Assembly: GCF_907164915.1 (NCBI RefSeq)
Contig: NC_061862.1
Span: forward strand, 29,281,151-29,345,150
Direction of reading: 5' to 3'
Length of the DNA stretch: 64,000 nucleotides
Source of the DNA: Impatiens glandulifera
Taxonomy: Eukaryota > Streptophyta > Magnoliopsida > Ericales > Balsaminaceae
This document shows positions 44,400 through 55,805 of this stretch, one piece after another (position 1 is the first letter of the stretch; each line of letters opens with the position of its first letter). Made by a program: the position numbers and the translations under genes. Under the pieces are notes generated by a model. It ran no database searches, had not been told where the DNA came from, and was given only the letters and a program-made list of their open reading frames with translations.

Positions 44400-47300
44400 T
44401 CAGGGACTCAAACTGGGAGAGTAGAATCTATCTCTTTCTCTACTGTTCCTCTTTTTCTCTCGGGGAGAAACAGATCTGCCAAACATAATACAAATAATCA
44501 CCAAATTTATGTATAACAATAACATCATCAGAACAAACACAAAGACACCAGTCAAAGGATCAAGTTTTAATTGTTTTATACAGAGCAAGCAATAGATACC
44601 CAATATTTGGAATTGGACCAATTGGGTTTTTCTGTGCCATTTTTTGTTGGAAAATAGAATACCTTGAGTATTGCCTCCCATTAGGAGAAGGAAATTGTTC
44701 GGGGCTTCTACCCTCTCGATAATGCTCTTTTAGGAGGCTTAAACTACACGAGTGCGGTCCATCTCTTTCTCTACCATTTCTCTTTTGCTCTTGGGAAGAA
44801 ACAGATCTGCCAAACAGAATAAAAATAATCACCAAATTAATGTATAACACTAACATCATCAGAACCAACGCGAAGAAACCAGCGTATCAAGTTCTAATTG
44901 CTTTATACATAGCAAGCAATACATACCCAATATTTGGCATTGGATCAAGTGGTACCTTGAGTGTTGCCTCCCCTTAGGAGAAGGAAATTGTTCAGGGATT
45001 CTACCATCTCGATAATGATCTTTTCGGGGGCTCAAACTATGCGAGCACGATTTATCTCTTTCTCTACCATTCCTCATTTTCACTTGGGGAGTAACAGATC
45101 TGCCAAACCCAGTAAAATAATCACCATATTTATGTATAGCACTAACACCATCAAAACCAACACAAAGAAACCAGCCTAAGGATCAAGTTCTAATTTCTTT
45201 ATATAGAGCAAACAATACATACCCAAATTTGGCATTGGATCAAGTGGGTTTTTTTTGTTAGAAAATAGAATACCTTGAGTGTTGTCTCCCCTTAGGAGAA
45301 GGAAATTGTTCAGGGTTTCTACCCTCTTGATAATGCTCTCTCCGGGGGCTCAAACTAGGCGAGTACAATCTCTCTCTTTGTCTACCATTCCTCCTTTTCT
45401 CTCGGGGAGGAACAGATCTGCCAAACCCAATAAAAATAATCACCAATTGTTTTCAGAAACAACACAAAGAAACCAGCCTAAGGATTAAGTTCTAATTGCG
45501 TTATACAGAGCAAGCAGTACATACCCAATATTTGGTATTGGATCAAGTAGGTTTTTATATGGCTTTTTTGGTTGGAAAATAAAATACCTTGAGTGTTGGC
45601 TCCCCTTAGGAGAAGGAGATTGTTCAGGGCTTCTACCCTCTCGATAATGCTCTCTTTGTGGGCTCAAACTACGCGAGTACAATCTATCTCTTTCTCTACC
45701 ATTCCTCCTTTTCTCTTGGGGAGAAACAGATCTGCCAAACACAGTAAAATAATCACCAAATTTATGTATAACACTAACATCATCAGAACCAACACAAAGA
45801 AACCAGCCCTAAGGATCAAGTTCTAATTGCTTTATACAGAGCAAACAATACATACCCAATATTTGGCATTGGATCATGTTGGATTTTCTGTGGCATTTTT
45901 TTTTTGATGGAAAATATAATACCTTGAGTGTTGCCTCTCCTTAGGAGGAGAATGTTCAGGGCTTCTACCCTCTCGATAATGCTCTCTTCGGGAGCTCAAA
46001 CTACGCGAGGACAATCTATCTCTTTCTCTACCATTCCTCCTTTTCTCTCGGGGAGAAAAATATCTGCCAAACCCAATAAAATAATCACCAAATTTGTGTA
46101 TAACACTAACATCATCAGAACCAACACAAAGAAACCAGCCTCAGGATCAAGTTCTCATTGCGTTATACAGACTAGGCAATACATACCCAATATTTGGCAT
46201 TGGATCAAGTGGGTTTTTCTGTGGCTTTTTTTATTGGAAAATAGAATACCTTGAGTGTTGCCTCCCCTTAGGAGAAGGAGATTGTTCAGGGCTTCTACCC
46301 TCTTCATAATGCTCTCTTCGGGGGCTCAAACTACGAGAATACAATCTATCTCTTTCTCTAGCATTCCTCCTTTTCTCTCGGGTAGGAACAGATCTGCCAA
46401 ACCCAATAAAATAATCACCAAATTTGTGTATAACACTAACATCATCAGAACTACCACAAAGAAACCAGCCTAAGGATCAAGTTCTAATTGCTTTATACAT
46501 GGCAAACATTGGATCAAGTGGGTTTTTCTGTGGCCTTTATTTGTTGGAAAATAGAATACCTTGAGTCTTGTCTCCCCTTGGGAGAAGGATATTGTTCAGG
46601 GCTTCTACTCTCTCCATAATTCTCTCTTCGGGGGATCAAACTGTGGGAGTAAGATCTATCTCTTTCTCTACCATTCCTCCTTTTCTCTCGGGGAGAAACA
46701 GACCTGCCGAACACAAAACAAATAATCATCAAATTTGTGTATTACATTAATATCACCAGAACCAACACAAAGAACCCAGCCTAGGATCAAGTTTTAATTG
46801 CTTTATACTGGCATTGGATCAACTGGGTTTATCTGTTGTTTTTTTTTTTGGAAAATTGAAAACCTTGCGTGTTGCCTCCCCTTAGTAGGTGGAGAGTAGT
46901 CCCCATGGCTCCTAGAAGGTGAACGTCGTCTTCTAAGGGGAGAATGAGAACAAGAACGGCGTGGCGAGGGGGGTTCCCGAGGAGGAGGAGTAGCAGGTCT
47001 TCTGTGATTTGGTCGACTCCTGATGCAAAAACAAAATTAACTTCAAGGGGTATAATGATTGCAAAACAAGCACACAAAATCTACATGAATAAATTTGACT
47101 TGTTTGATGAAGGCTTATTTATTTCAATATATCCTCAAATACCCCTTATAATATTTTAGATTTTTAACCCATTTTTTCATGGAATAAGATTTTTCCATTT
47201 GCTCCAAGTTTATTATAGTAAAAGAGTAGTAAACTACCTTCCACCGTTCCTCATTTGAGATGCATTTTTCCTTTTTTCTTCCGCAAAAACAACATTCAGC

Positions 47301-48612
47301 GTCCGACCAAAGATAACCTTACCATTCATGTGGTTTATAGCCTCTGCAGCATCAGCATGCTCTACATACTCTACGAAACCAAATCCTCGGCGGGTCCTGC
47401 AAAATTTTGTTAAACAAGCATCTCAATTACATCTAACCAGAAAATTTCTTACAGCCTCAATCACCCACCACAATTCATGGAACTGGGTTTCTGTTTTCAT
47501 AAGAAACTTGTACTTCCCGAATGCAAGCTTTCAACAGTTTAAAACATGGGGTTTTTAACAAGTATATTAGTTATCATCTGAATATAACAAAACAAACACA
47601 TAAAAAGTGCATAGAGCACTTGGCTGCTGACCTTGGAAGTGTTAGTTTATAAGATCTTGAGATCATGAAATCTTCACATTGAATAGACTTTCAAGATCTT
47701 CAATCTTCTGTGTATAGAAACTCATTGAATCTTCTCTCTACCGTCACAAAACCTTGAACATAACTTTTACTACTTCATTGATGTCAACATAACTCTTACT
47801 ACTTGATTCTCTCATTGAACTCTTAAAACTTGATTGGTGTCTTCAAGACTTTTATTCCACTGTTATGTATCAAGAATCTCAATGTAAAAAAATCTAGGGA
47901 TATCAGAGCATCATAATGTCAATAATGAGACTACCATATGTTGTGCTTTTATGAATAACATAAAATTTGTTACCCAGTAAAACATGAATGATCCTCCTTA
48001 AAGCTAAAGAAGCATACCCAGTATGGTAATTAATTGGAAGGTAGACATCCTTGAGAGGACCAAAACGCGAAAATGATATCTTAAGGTCTTCCACCCTGCA
48101 GAAGGAAAATGTTAGATATAACTAGGTTAGTGATTCAAACAACTAGCAACAATCATAGGGAAATGTCATTTATCTTAACTACATAATATCATCATCCATA
48201 TAAAAAATTACCACTAAATAAGTCATGGGAGACTCCAAATTAAACCAACAAAATGGCAGTGAGTGTATCCATCGAAATAACTAGAAGTTCAACATCCAAT
48301 GAAACTATATCCAAAGTAACTAAATAAAAGTAAAGTAAATCAGTGAATTATTAGTTTCTTGAAAAGCAAGATACTTCACCAACAAAAGTTTCTTCAATGA
48401 TTAAGAATGTATGTTCAAATTTTGTATGAGAATACTGTTTGCCAATAATAATACCTGCAATCTGGACGAAGGTTGCGGACAAATAAACTGGTGGAATTTC
48501 CTCGATGATCACGACCACCTCCACCTCCGTCATGTCGCCTTCGTTCAGGTTTCCTTCCCCTCCTTTCATAACCACCCCTTGATGACAAAGGACTGTGACT
48601 CCGACCACTCAT
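44400..48612 (-). CDS. SC35-like SR splicing factor with tandemly expanded RS exons
   Basis: This nuclear pre-mRNA splicing factor is of the plant SCL30/SCL30A/SCL33 type. Twelve exons fit splice consensus and phase: 48455-48612, 48018-48095, 47238-47396, 46864-47019, 46560-46703, 46250-46393, 45923-46063, 45588-45731, 45274-45417, 44956-45099, 44663-44806 and 44400-44475, giving 543 residues; plant SCL proteins are usually about 180-300. The basic N-terminal extension (MSGRSHSPLSSRGGYERRGR) marks the SCL subfamily. The RRM follows, with RNP2 SLFVRNL and RNP1 RGFGFVEY, ending at VVFAEEKRK. Exon 4 is proline/RS-rich. Exons 5-11 are copies of one 48-codon unit (RSVSPREKRRNGRERDR ... SPEQ.PSPKGRQHSR). 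Every junction is in the same phase (2), so units can be skipped or retained without changing frame. The last exon stops early at a TGA where the units have CGA. Coding is intact throughout; expression of all units is inferred. Confidence 0.9.
44663..46703 (-). repeat. Seven tandem RS-exon cassettes in the SR gene
   Basis: The repeated unit is 294-340 bases: one 144-base exon (141 in the third copy, which lost one codon) plus a conserved intron. The introns share landmarks such as TTGGCAG at the acceptor, AATTAGAACTTGATCC in mid-intron and AAGGTATTCTATTTTCC at the donor. Exons are at 46560-46703, 46250-46393, 45923-46063, 45588-45731, 45274-45417, 44956-45099 and 44663-44806. The terminal exon (44400-44475) is an eighth, truncated copy. 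Because introns are also alike, the array arose by genomic tandem duplication and not by retroposition. Confidence 0.95.
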
Positions 48613-49900
48613 TTCTATACTGTAAGAAATTCAAATACAAGAGGAATTTAATACAATGTGAGATTAATACCCATTATTTGTACTATTAACCAATGAAACA
48701 ACAAATTGAAAAATGTTATATGTGCAAGCTCATAGAGAATAACATACTAATTTGAACAACATCGATCAATTGAATACGGAAACAGAAAGATGGGTCAATT
48801 GAACGTCAAAGTCAACCTCAATATCTACACAAGAAGAGGAATTCATATGCAAAGAAAGGTGACTTCTGCACAAATGGCGCTTTGATGACCAGTTAGGGCA
48901 AATTTCTTATAACGACTGATTCCGTTCTTACATGTTCAAGCAAATATTCCCGGGAAAAAGGAATGAAAAAAAAGCTTCCGAGCTTTTCTTAAGACTCTAA
49001 ATAACACCTGAAACTCTTAAATATTACAAACAAGATCAATACCTTTCAAAATTACAAATTCACTCAATTTATTCAAGTCTCCACAATTAAATGCAATTTT
49101 CATCCAATTACTATTATTTTAGATTAAAAAAAATATATATATTAAAAAATTTCTTAAACTAGTATTTATTAAGAGAGATTATCAACTTATGATGAAAATT
49201 AGAGAATTGCTCTTAATCAGGGATGGCATTGGGAGAGGATTATATTTGTGTCACATCCTACTATATTCTCTGAACATTAATCAACAAAATTAAATATATA
49301 AATCACAAATATATTTATTATTTTTCATATTTTTAAGAATTTTAAATTTATTTTTTTATAATAATATAATTTTTCAATATATTATAAAATTTGTTAATAG
49401 AACTTTATGAAAAAAAAAAAAAAAAATAGAGGATAAGTGTAACAGTGTCCTGCATGGATTTTCGAAATCAAACACATCGTGGATGGTAGTAAAAATATTT
49501 TTGATATAGAATGAGGCGGAGATAGTAAATGAATTATTTATGATACACCATCCGAATCGTGGTGACTCTTCATTTAGTTTTTAATATAAATCCATCATCA
49601 AATTTTCTGCCTAATAGAATTGCAGCTCACGGCTTTTTATTGCAAAATTAAATTATCATATTAAAAATTCAATCATATGTTTATATGTTTAGTATCAAGT
49701 ATTAATAAAAATGTAACAATTTTCAAATATGATTAAGAATTCTAATTATTTTAACAATCCTATAATTATAAAAGTTAGCATGAATAAATCTTCATTCTAA
49801 CAATAGTTAATAATTGTAACATTTGTAATAATAAATAGTAAATAGCTTAAAGATGTTGGAGAAACATAATAATCAAATCAAATAAAAAAGATTAAATCAT
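48613..49900. other. SR-gene leader region and AT-rich flank
   Basis: The first few hundred bases upstream of 48612 should hold the leader and promoter of the SR gene. A possible leader-intron acceptor lies just before the start codon (TTTCTTACAG at about 48619-48628, minus strand). No further gene is seen. Confidence 0.5.
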
Positions 49901-50883
49901 ACCACACTAAAATGATGTGGAAAAAGTTGGATCAATTTAGTTTAGAGTGAGTAAATACTATGAATCATTAAATCAACTAAGAAAATTCTTGTCTGATTCA
50001 TACAAATAAAAATACAAATAAAATAAATTTAAAAAAAAGATTATAATAATATATAATATTAAAATTCTTAATAAATTACGAATAATATATTAAAATAAAA
50101 TTAAAACAATCTCATTTCACATTTTATTCATTTCGGTAAAATAACTCATTTTCTCACATATTTCATCACATTTTTTTTCAATTAACCTCTTATCTCGTGA
50201 CCTTACACTTTCACTTTGATCTATCAAATATTTGATTCATATTTAACATCGTGAACTCACACTTTGGTCAATCAAATATTTGATTTATATTTTTTAACCA
50301 CTTTCAATTGTTACCGGCCTATTATCCCTCGGTAAACTACCATCTCAATCACACTTGGTTAAAGAGTTGTACTTGTTTTGTTATGTTGTAAGTTCAAATC
50401 ATACATGTAACATTTTTAATTTTATTTTTAATTACCGTTTTAAATTTATGGACGGGTCAACCCACAATCCGACTCAAGTATCCATTTACTCTCATATATA
50501 TATCCAAATTAACTACATCTCTCGACCCGATAATCTAGACACTTTGAAAATTAAGCATCATTATATATATATATATATATATATATATTAGTTAGTTACA
50601 AAGTTGAACTTATATGGTTAAGAATGTTCCACGTTCATCAAATTTGGTGTTGAATTTAAAATAAAAAGTCTTATTAGCCTAATTAGTTAAAAAGTTGAAC
50701 TTGTTTTGTGAGATTGCATGTTCGAAATATACATATAGCATTTTTAATTTTATTTTTAATCGTTTAAGTTTATGGACGGGTCAACACACAATCCGACTCA
50801 AGTATTCATTTACTCTCATATATATATCCAAATTAACCACAGCTCTCGACACAGCAATCTGGACACTTTGAAAATTAAGCATC

Positions 50884-50886
<3 letters not shown>

Positions 50887-50940
<54 letters not shown>
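50887..50940. repeat. (AT)n microsatellite at a Helitron end
   Basis: About 54 bases of alternating AT. Similar shorter runs occur at about 50564-50590, 51466-51480 and 51762-51798, always next to the CATCATTATATAT end of the Helitron-like copies. Confidence 0.92.
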
Positions 50941-50944
<4 letters not shown>

Positions 50945-51167
50945 GACGAATAATTACCCGTGGAATATGGTTTGGCACAATGGTACATCAAAATCATACC
51001 ACTAAAAATAAGATGATCTGGAAAAAGTTGGATCAGTTTAGCGTAAGTAAATATTATGAATCATCAAATTAAATAAACAAGATTAAATCATACCACTAAA
51101 GATAAGATGATGTGGAAAAGGTTGGATGAATTTAGCGTGAGTAAATACTATGAATTATTAAACCAAC

Positions 51168-51759
51168 TAGCATGTATCTCGTGCATTTGCACGAGTAATA
51201 ATATTAAAAAAATTGAAAAAATATTACGGTAAAAATGTTTATGGGTGGGTCAACCCATAATCCAATCCAAGTATCTATTTACTCTCACATATTGTTAGAT
51301 TGCAAGTTCGAACTATACTTATAACATTTTTAATTTTATTTTTAACCGTTTTAATTTTATGGGCGGGTCAACCCACAATCCGACTCAAGTATCCATTTAC
51401 TCTCACATATATATCCAAATTAACCACAGCTCTCGACCCGACACACTTTAAAAAGTAAGCATCATTATATATATATATATTAGTCAGTTAAAAAGTTGAA
51501 CTTATATTGTTAAAATGTCCCGCGTTCATCAAATTTAGTGTTGAATTTAAAATATAAAGTGTTATTAGCCTAGTTGGTTAAAGGGTTGTACTTGTTTTGT
51601 TAGGTTAACCATACCTATAGCATTTTTAATTTTCTTTTTAATTGTTTTAAGTTTATGGGCAGGTCAACCCACAATCCGACTCAAGTATCCATTTAGTCTC
51701 ACATATATATCCAAATTAACCACAGTTCTCGACCTGACACACTTTAAAAATTAAGCATC

Positions 51760-51797
<38 letters not shown>
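51168..51797 (-). mobile_element. Helitron-like element with paralogous empty site
   Basis: The terminus CTAGCATGTATCTCGTGCATTTGCACGAG (complement of a hairpin plus CTAG end) begins here, and the CATCATTATATATAT end lies at 51760-51797. The flanks AAACCAA and TTAGAGACG are joined directly, without insert, at 52019-52034 (AAACCAATTAGAGACG), a paralogous empty site. This shows insertion between A and T. The 5' TC dinucleotide is not clear, perhaps lost in the AT run. The body holds two partial copies of the family sequence. Confidence 0.65.
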
Positions 51798-51802
<5 letters not shown>

Positions 51803-52025
51803 GACGAATAATTACCTGTGGAATATGGTTTCGCACATTGGTACACCAAAATCATACCACTAAATATAAGATGATCTGAAAAAAGTTGGATCAGTTTAGC
51901 GTGAGTAAATACTATGAATCATCAAATTAAAGAAATAATATTAAATCATACCACTAAAGATAAGATGACGTGGAAAAAGTTGGATCATTTTAGCGTGAAT
52001 AAATACTATGAATCATTAAACCAAT

Positions 52026-52811
52026 TAGAGACGAATAATTACTTGTGAAATATGGTTTGGCAATATGGTGCACCAAAATTTATTTCTTCGAATGGTGCGT
52101 CCTCCATGGTGGTATCCTTGCGGACAATAAACTCTAGTTTCTTTCTTTCATTGTGAACCAATGTCATTTATGTAGGGAGGCAGAGGAGACTGCTTCACAC
52201 ATTCTTTTGCATTACCCTTACGTTGAACCTATTTAGAGTTTATTGTGGATCATTCTTAGAGTTAATTTTTATGCAAAGGACCATCAACGATTTTTCATCT
52301 AAGTGGGTGGATCGATGCAAAAACATCGAGCTTGAAAAGAAGTGAATTCATATTCCACTTATTATTTGGTGGACGATTTGGCTTGAAAGAAATATGAGGA
52401 TCATTAACAACAGAAGTAGGAATTTTCAGCTGTTTTCTTTTGACCACTCTTGTGGAGATTAGGATGTGCAACATTATCAGTTCTGCTGGATACATCATGG
52501 ATCTTCTTGATGTGATTGGAAGAATGTAATGTTTTAAGGTTGCTTTTGTCTTCCCTTTTTGTCTTTTGAAACACGTGTTTAACCGTATTGTCCCGGATTA
52601 TTTTTTGCTTTAGCTTCTAGCTGGTTTTATTCCGGTACACTTGTTAGCTTGGTGTTGTTTTTGTTTCTAGCTGGTTCTCTCTAGGGATTTTTGTTTTTGG
52701 CGTCATCGTGATTGACTAGTATTGTTTTGCTGGTGCTCTCCTGTTGGGCATGACGACAAACTATTGTTTTTCATTATTCTTATAATAAAATGGATTTTAT
52801 TAAAAAAAAAA
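52026..52811 (+). pseudogene. LINE 3' end fragment
   Basis: On the + strand sequence of zf-RVT type is visible with stops, most clearly PLIIWWTIWLERNMRIINN at about 52356-52414. The tail ends with AATAAAATGGATTTTATT and a poly-A run at 52800-52811, typical of plant L1 ends. There is no RT domain. Confidence 0.7.
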
Positions 52812-52814
52812 TGG

Positions 52815-53370
52815 TAAGCAACTTAGAGATTTGAAAAACCATAACAAAATATTTGATGCATTTGAAGTTACAACTCCCAAATTTACAGTTAGTTCTCAAG
52901 AGTTAGTATCATTTAGCCCTTCTAGTAAAGTAAGTAGAAGAATACAAAAATTAAAAAACCATGCAAGCTAAACAATTTTAATAAAAAAAACATGTGACAT
53001 AAATTTTCCATATTCTCACGGTCTATGATTTCCCCTTTTTGTCTCCGACTGGCACTTCCATTGGGAGCTTGGGCTCTCTACTCTTTCACCACCTCTTACA
53101 CGAGACTTTTCATATTTAGAAGAAGGAGATTGTGGGTTTCTACCCGCACGATACTCTCTTCGGGAGTTCAAATTGCGCGAGTATGATCTATCTCTTTCTC
53201 TACCATTTCTCTTTTTTCTCTCAGGGAGAAACAAATCTGCCAAATTTATGTATAACATTAACATATTCAGTACCAACACAAAGAAATCAGCCTAAGGATC
53301 AAGTTTTAATTTCTTTATACATGGAAACACATACCAAATATTTGGCATTAGATCAAGTGGGTATTTCTGT
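52815..53370 (-). pseudogene. Duplicated 3' end of the SR splicing-factor gene
   Basis: This segment is homologous, in the same orientation, to the end of the SR gene (44045-44560), including part of an intron, the last RS exon and the downstream flank. The exon copy starts after an acceptor at 53237 and contains NGRERDRSYSRNLNSRREYR. In the frame used by the gene it has a TGA in the SPRE motif and a frame shift, so it could not replace the real exon. It reads on in its own frame to a TGA at 53016, showing a longer carboxy end (GGERVESPSSQWKCQSETK) than the present gene has. It lies upstream of the gene and cannot be its downstream exon. Confidence 0.85.
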
Positions 53371-53445
53371 TTAGGAAAATAGCTTAGGGAAACTTTATAC
53401 TCCTTGATACTCATTGATATTTGGCATTGGATCTAATGGATACTC

Positions 53446-54752
53446 TGTTAGGATCTAGGTAGCCGCTAGAGGACCGGGGTTGGACCGGTTAGCGGTTCTC
53501 ACTCAAAGGGTGGTGGTTAATCCTGTTAGAGATTAACACTGGGGTTTCAATACTACACAAACTGTCACAAACCCTTGAACTAGGTTCAAGCGCGGAAGAG
53601 GTTTGTTTCAGGTTGAAGCAGCACACTAGTATGATAGGTAGAACCGGTTTTGGATGATGAAGATTTGAAAAATTGGTCGGTCGGTTTTTGTAACCTGGCG
53701 GTCCGGTTTGAATAGAGTTAGATAGGTTAGAGCGGTATCAATCGGTTAGAGAATGGAGCCGGCAGAAAGTAAGTAACAAGACAGATTTTATGGATGTTCG
53801 GAGATAAAGCTCCTACGTCACCCCTTCCTCTTGAAACCGCGAGAAGGATATTCACTAAGGAATACAAGTACAATCCGATCAAGACTTATTTCCTGCTTGA
53901 TAACACTCTTACAATTTACACCGAAATTGTAAAACACACACTTCAACTTTAGCACTTAGGCTTTCCTAGAGAGAGAACACACTCTTATCACTTGTAAATT
54001 AAATGCTCTTAGATTCTCTTGTTATCCCACTTGTCCCACTTGTGTCACTTTGTTTACTCTTCTTCAGCTGCTCCTTTTATAGGTGAAATATGCCAACGGT
54101 CATATTTCACTTCCTTGAATCTGATTGGCTGAGCAGAGGTTCAGTGATTCAGTGATTCAATGTTTTAGACCCTACGGTCAATTGGTCAGACCTGGCGGTC
54201 AATCTCACAGACTTGCCTGTCTGTTCTTCCGGTATGTAAGACAAACCTGCTAGGTTTGTCTTTTACTCAATGTGGACACTATCTGTTAAACAGTTGTCTG
54301 TACTTGGAAGATCTCCTTTCTGACTTATCCCGAAGTGGAAAGATCCTGTAGGACTGTCTTCTGCAGCCTGTGGACTTTCCTCAGACTTGCATAGATATGG
54401 AAATATTCAGTCTGTTCCTTTGGTATCATACTCAACAGATACCCAAATTGTCTTCTTGTACTTGGTCGGTTATTTGTCTTTAACCGGATGGCTTCCGGTG
54501 TGATTGGTTTAACCGGACAGCTTCCGGTTATTCCTCACCCTTGTGGCTGATCGGCTGTCTAATGTTTCCGGTTTTAAGCTTTGGCCGATCCTTTCTTTGT
54601 GCGGTGATGTTCCAAGTGTTCCTGGTCGGTTTAGTGGCTTGACCGACTAGTTTTCTTAGCCGGTTTATTTGTTTGACCGCTCAGGTTCCTTGTTCCTACA
54701 TGGAAGGTTTATTTAAGTTAGGTTATGTGAACCGGTCTAATTTTATCTAACA
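53446..54752 (-). repeat. Copia 3' LTR (1.3-kb family), minus orientation
   Basis: Bounded by TGTTAGGATC and TTTTATCTAACA. It is the same family as 60379-61677 (both share GATGTTCGGAGATAAA and CTCCTACGTCAC blocks and the same ends). On the minus strand the purine tract AAGAAGGGAGAAAT sits directly before it (54753-54766), so it is a 3' LTR and not a solo LTR. Confidence 0.9.
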
Positions 54753-54924
54753 ATTTCTCCCTTCTTGATTATTTTATTTAAAATTATCAAAATCATGTAA
54801 GTTTGCAAACGTAGGCCGGTTCTTTCTTTGACCGGATTTTTGAAACTGACTTGGGAGAATTTTTCGAAAAAATTGGAAAAATTTTGAGAAATTTTTTGGA
54901 AAAGTCTTATCTTTTTATCTTATC
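54753..54924 (-). mobile_element. Internal 3' remnant of the same Copia element
   Basis: Contains the purine tract and about 170 bases of non-coding interior. Sequence homologous to an unrelated LTR begins at about 54925, so the rest of the element, including its 5' LTR, is gone. ATACTC occurs on both outer sides (53440-53445 and 54925-54930), which may be a target duplication or chance. Confidence 0.65.
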
Positions 54925-55595
54925 ATACTCCTTAATACTTAGGGAAACTTTATGAATGCTTAGATACAAGTTTTAAGGCTCAAACAGATAATTCGAAAAA
55001 TCCGAAAATTCAAGCTTTAATGGCGTATTTTTGATTTTCTTCAATTTGGGGGTTATGAGTTGGTTCATTGGATTCAAAATGATCCATGGGAGCTATTTAT
55101 AGTTTCCCAAGGTCGGTTGGAAGATCCAAGGTCGGTTGGTTGTTCTTTAGTCAACTGTTCAGAGTAGGTAGTGACGATGCCAACTTTTGTAGGGACTAAG
55201 GAGAATGATCACCATCGTAGGGTGATCATTTTGGACTTTGAATCAGCCGTTTTGGTGGACCAACAACTGAGTTCCAAAAAGCAAAGATTAACGTGGATCT
55301 TGAAGTTTATCCTCACGGTGTCTTGATGAGGAAGAAGACTAAAGCCAAAACCGACATCATTTTGATGCTAGTACGTGCTCCATTAATGATTCATCCAACG
55401 TCGTTGTCATTTGGGCGCTCCGTTAGCGTTCCAGCTAACGGGTCGTTTGTTGATCTGATGTGGCCCAGGAGCGTATTAATCTGGCTCCAATAGGCTACGC
55501 GGAGGCTTCCTAGGCACTAGATGAAAATCCAGTGCTCATTCGATGGTACTAGCGTGCTGTTGTGGCCCATTGGTGACACGGTCCATTCATGGGGA
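54925..55595 (-). repeat. Antisense remnant of the Tat-like LTR
   Basis: Homologous in reverse to 2840-3520. Shared landmarks include CCATCGAATGAGCACTGGAT, a CACCCTACGATGGTGATCAT block, a TATAAATAGCTCCC promoter box and GCCATTAAAGCTTGAA. No coding sequence. The hAT element at 55596 interrupts it or lies at its edge. Confidence 0.7.
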
Positions 55596-55774
55596 TAGGG
55601 TTGTAAATGAATCAAATACTTTTGATTCGATTCGGTATTCGTATTCGAATTTTGATATTCGTATTCGTAATTTTGTGATTCGAATTCGAATAAAAATATT
55701 CGATTCGATTCGACTAATAAACGAATACGAATACAAAATCAAGATATTCGATTCAGTATTCACTAATATTCGAT

Positions 55775-55805
<31 letters not shown>

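Larger units (their letters stand above)
49900..52030. repeat. Duplicated segment array with Helitron-like inserts
   Basis: A piece of about 230 bases (AGACGAATAATTACC, TGGAATATGGTTTGGCAC, ATAAGATGATCTGGAAAAAG, AGTAAATACTATGAATCAT) recurs at 50943-51165, 51802-52022 and, joined to a LINE tail, from 52026; a partial copy starts near 49904. Between these copies lie sequences related in inverted orientation to the Helitron at 37359-37809 (about 50341-50590, 50640-50941, 51168-51800), each with an AT run at its far end. The block has grown by duplication after insertion. Confidence 0.7.

Noticed and set aside
44663..46703. Retroposed or satellite-like array in place of gene exons
   Set aside because: Each unit keeps splice sites, frame and RS coding, and the array is continuous with an intact RRM gene.
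44961..46750. Series of + strand open frames (LRRRKLFRASTLSI-like) that could be a repeat protein family
   Set aside because: They are antisense shadows of the RS-exon cassettes, which fit splice sites and known SR sequence on the minus strand.
53016..53279. Minus-strand frame as the real last exon of the SR gene
   Set aside because: It lies upstream of the gene's start on the minus strand, and in the gene's frame it has a stop and a frame shift.
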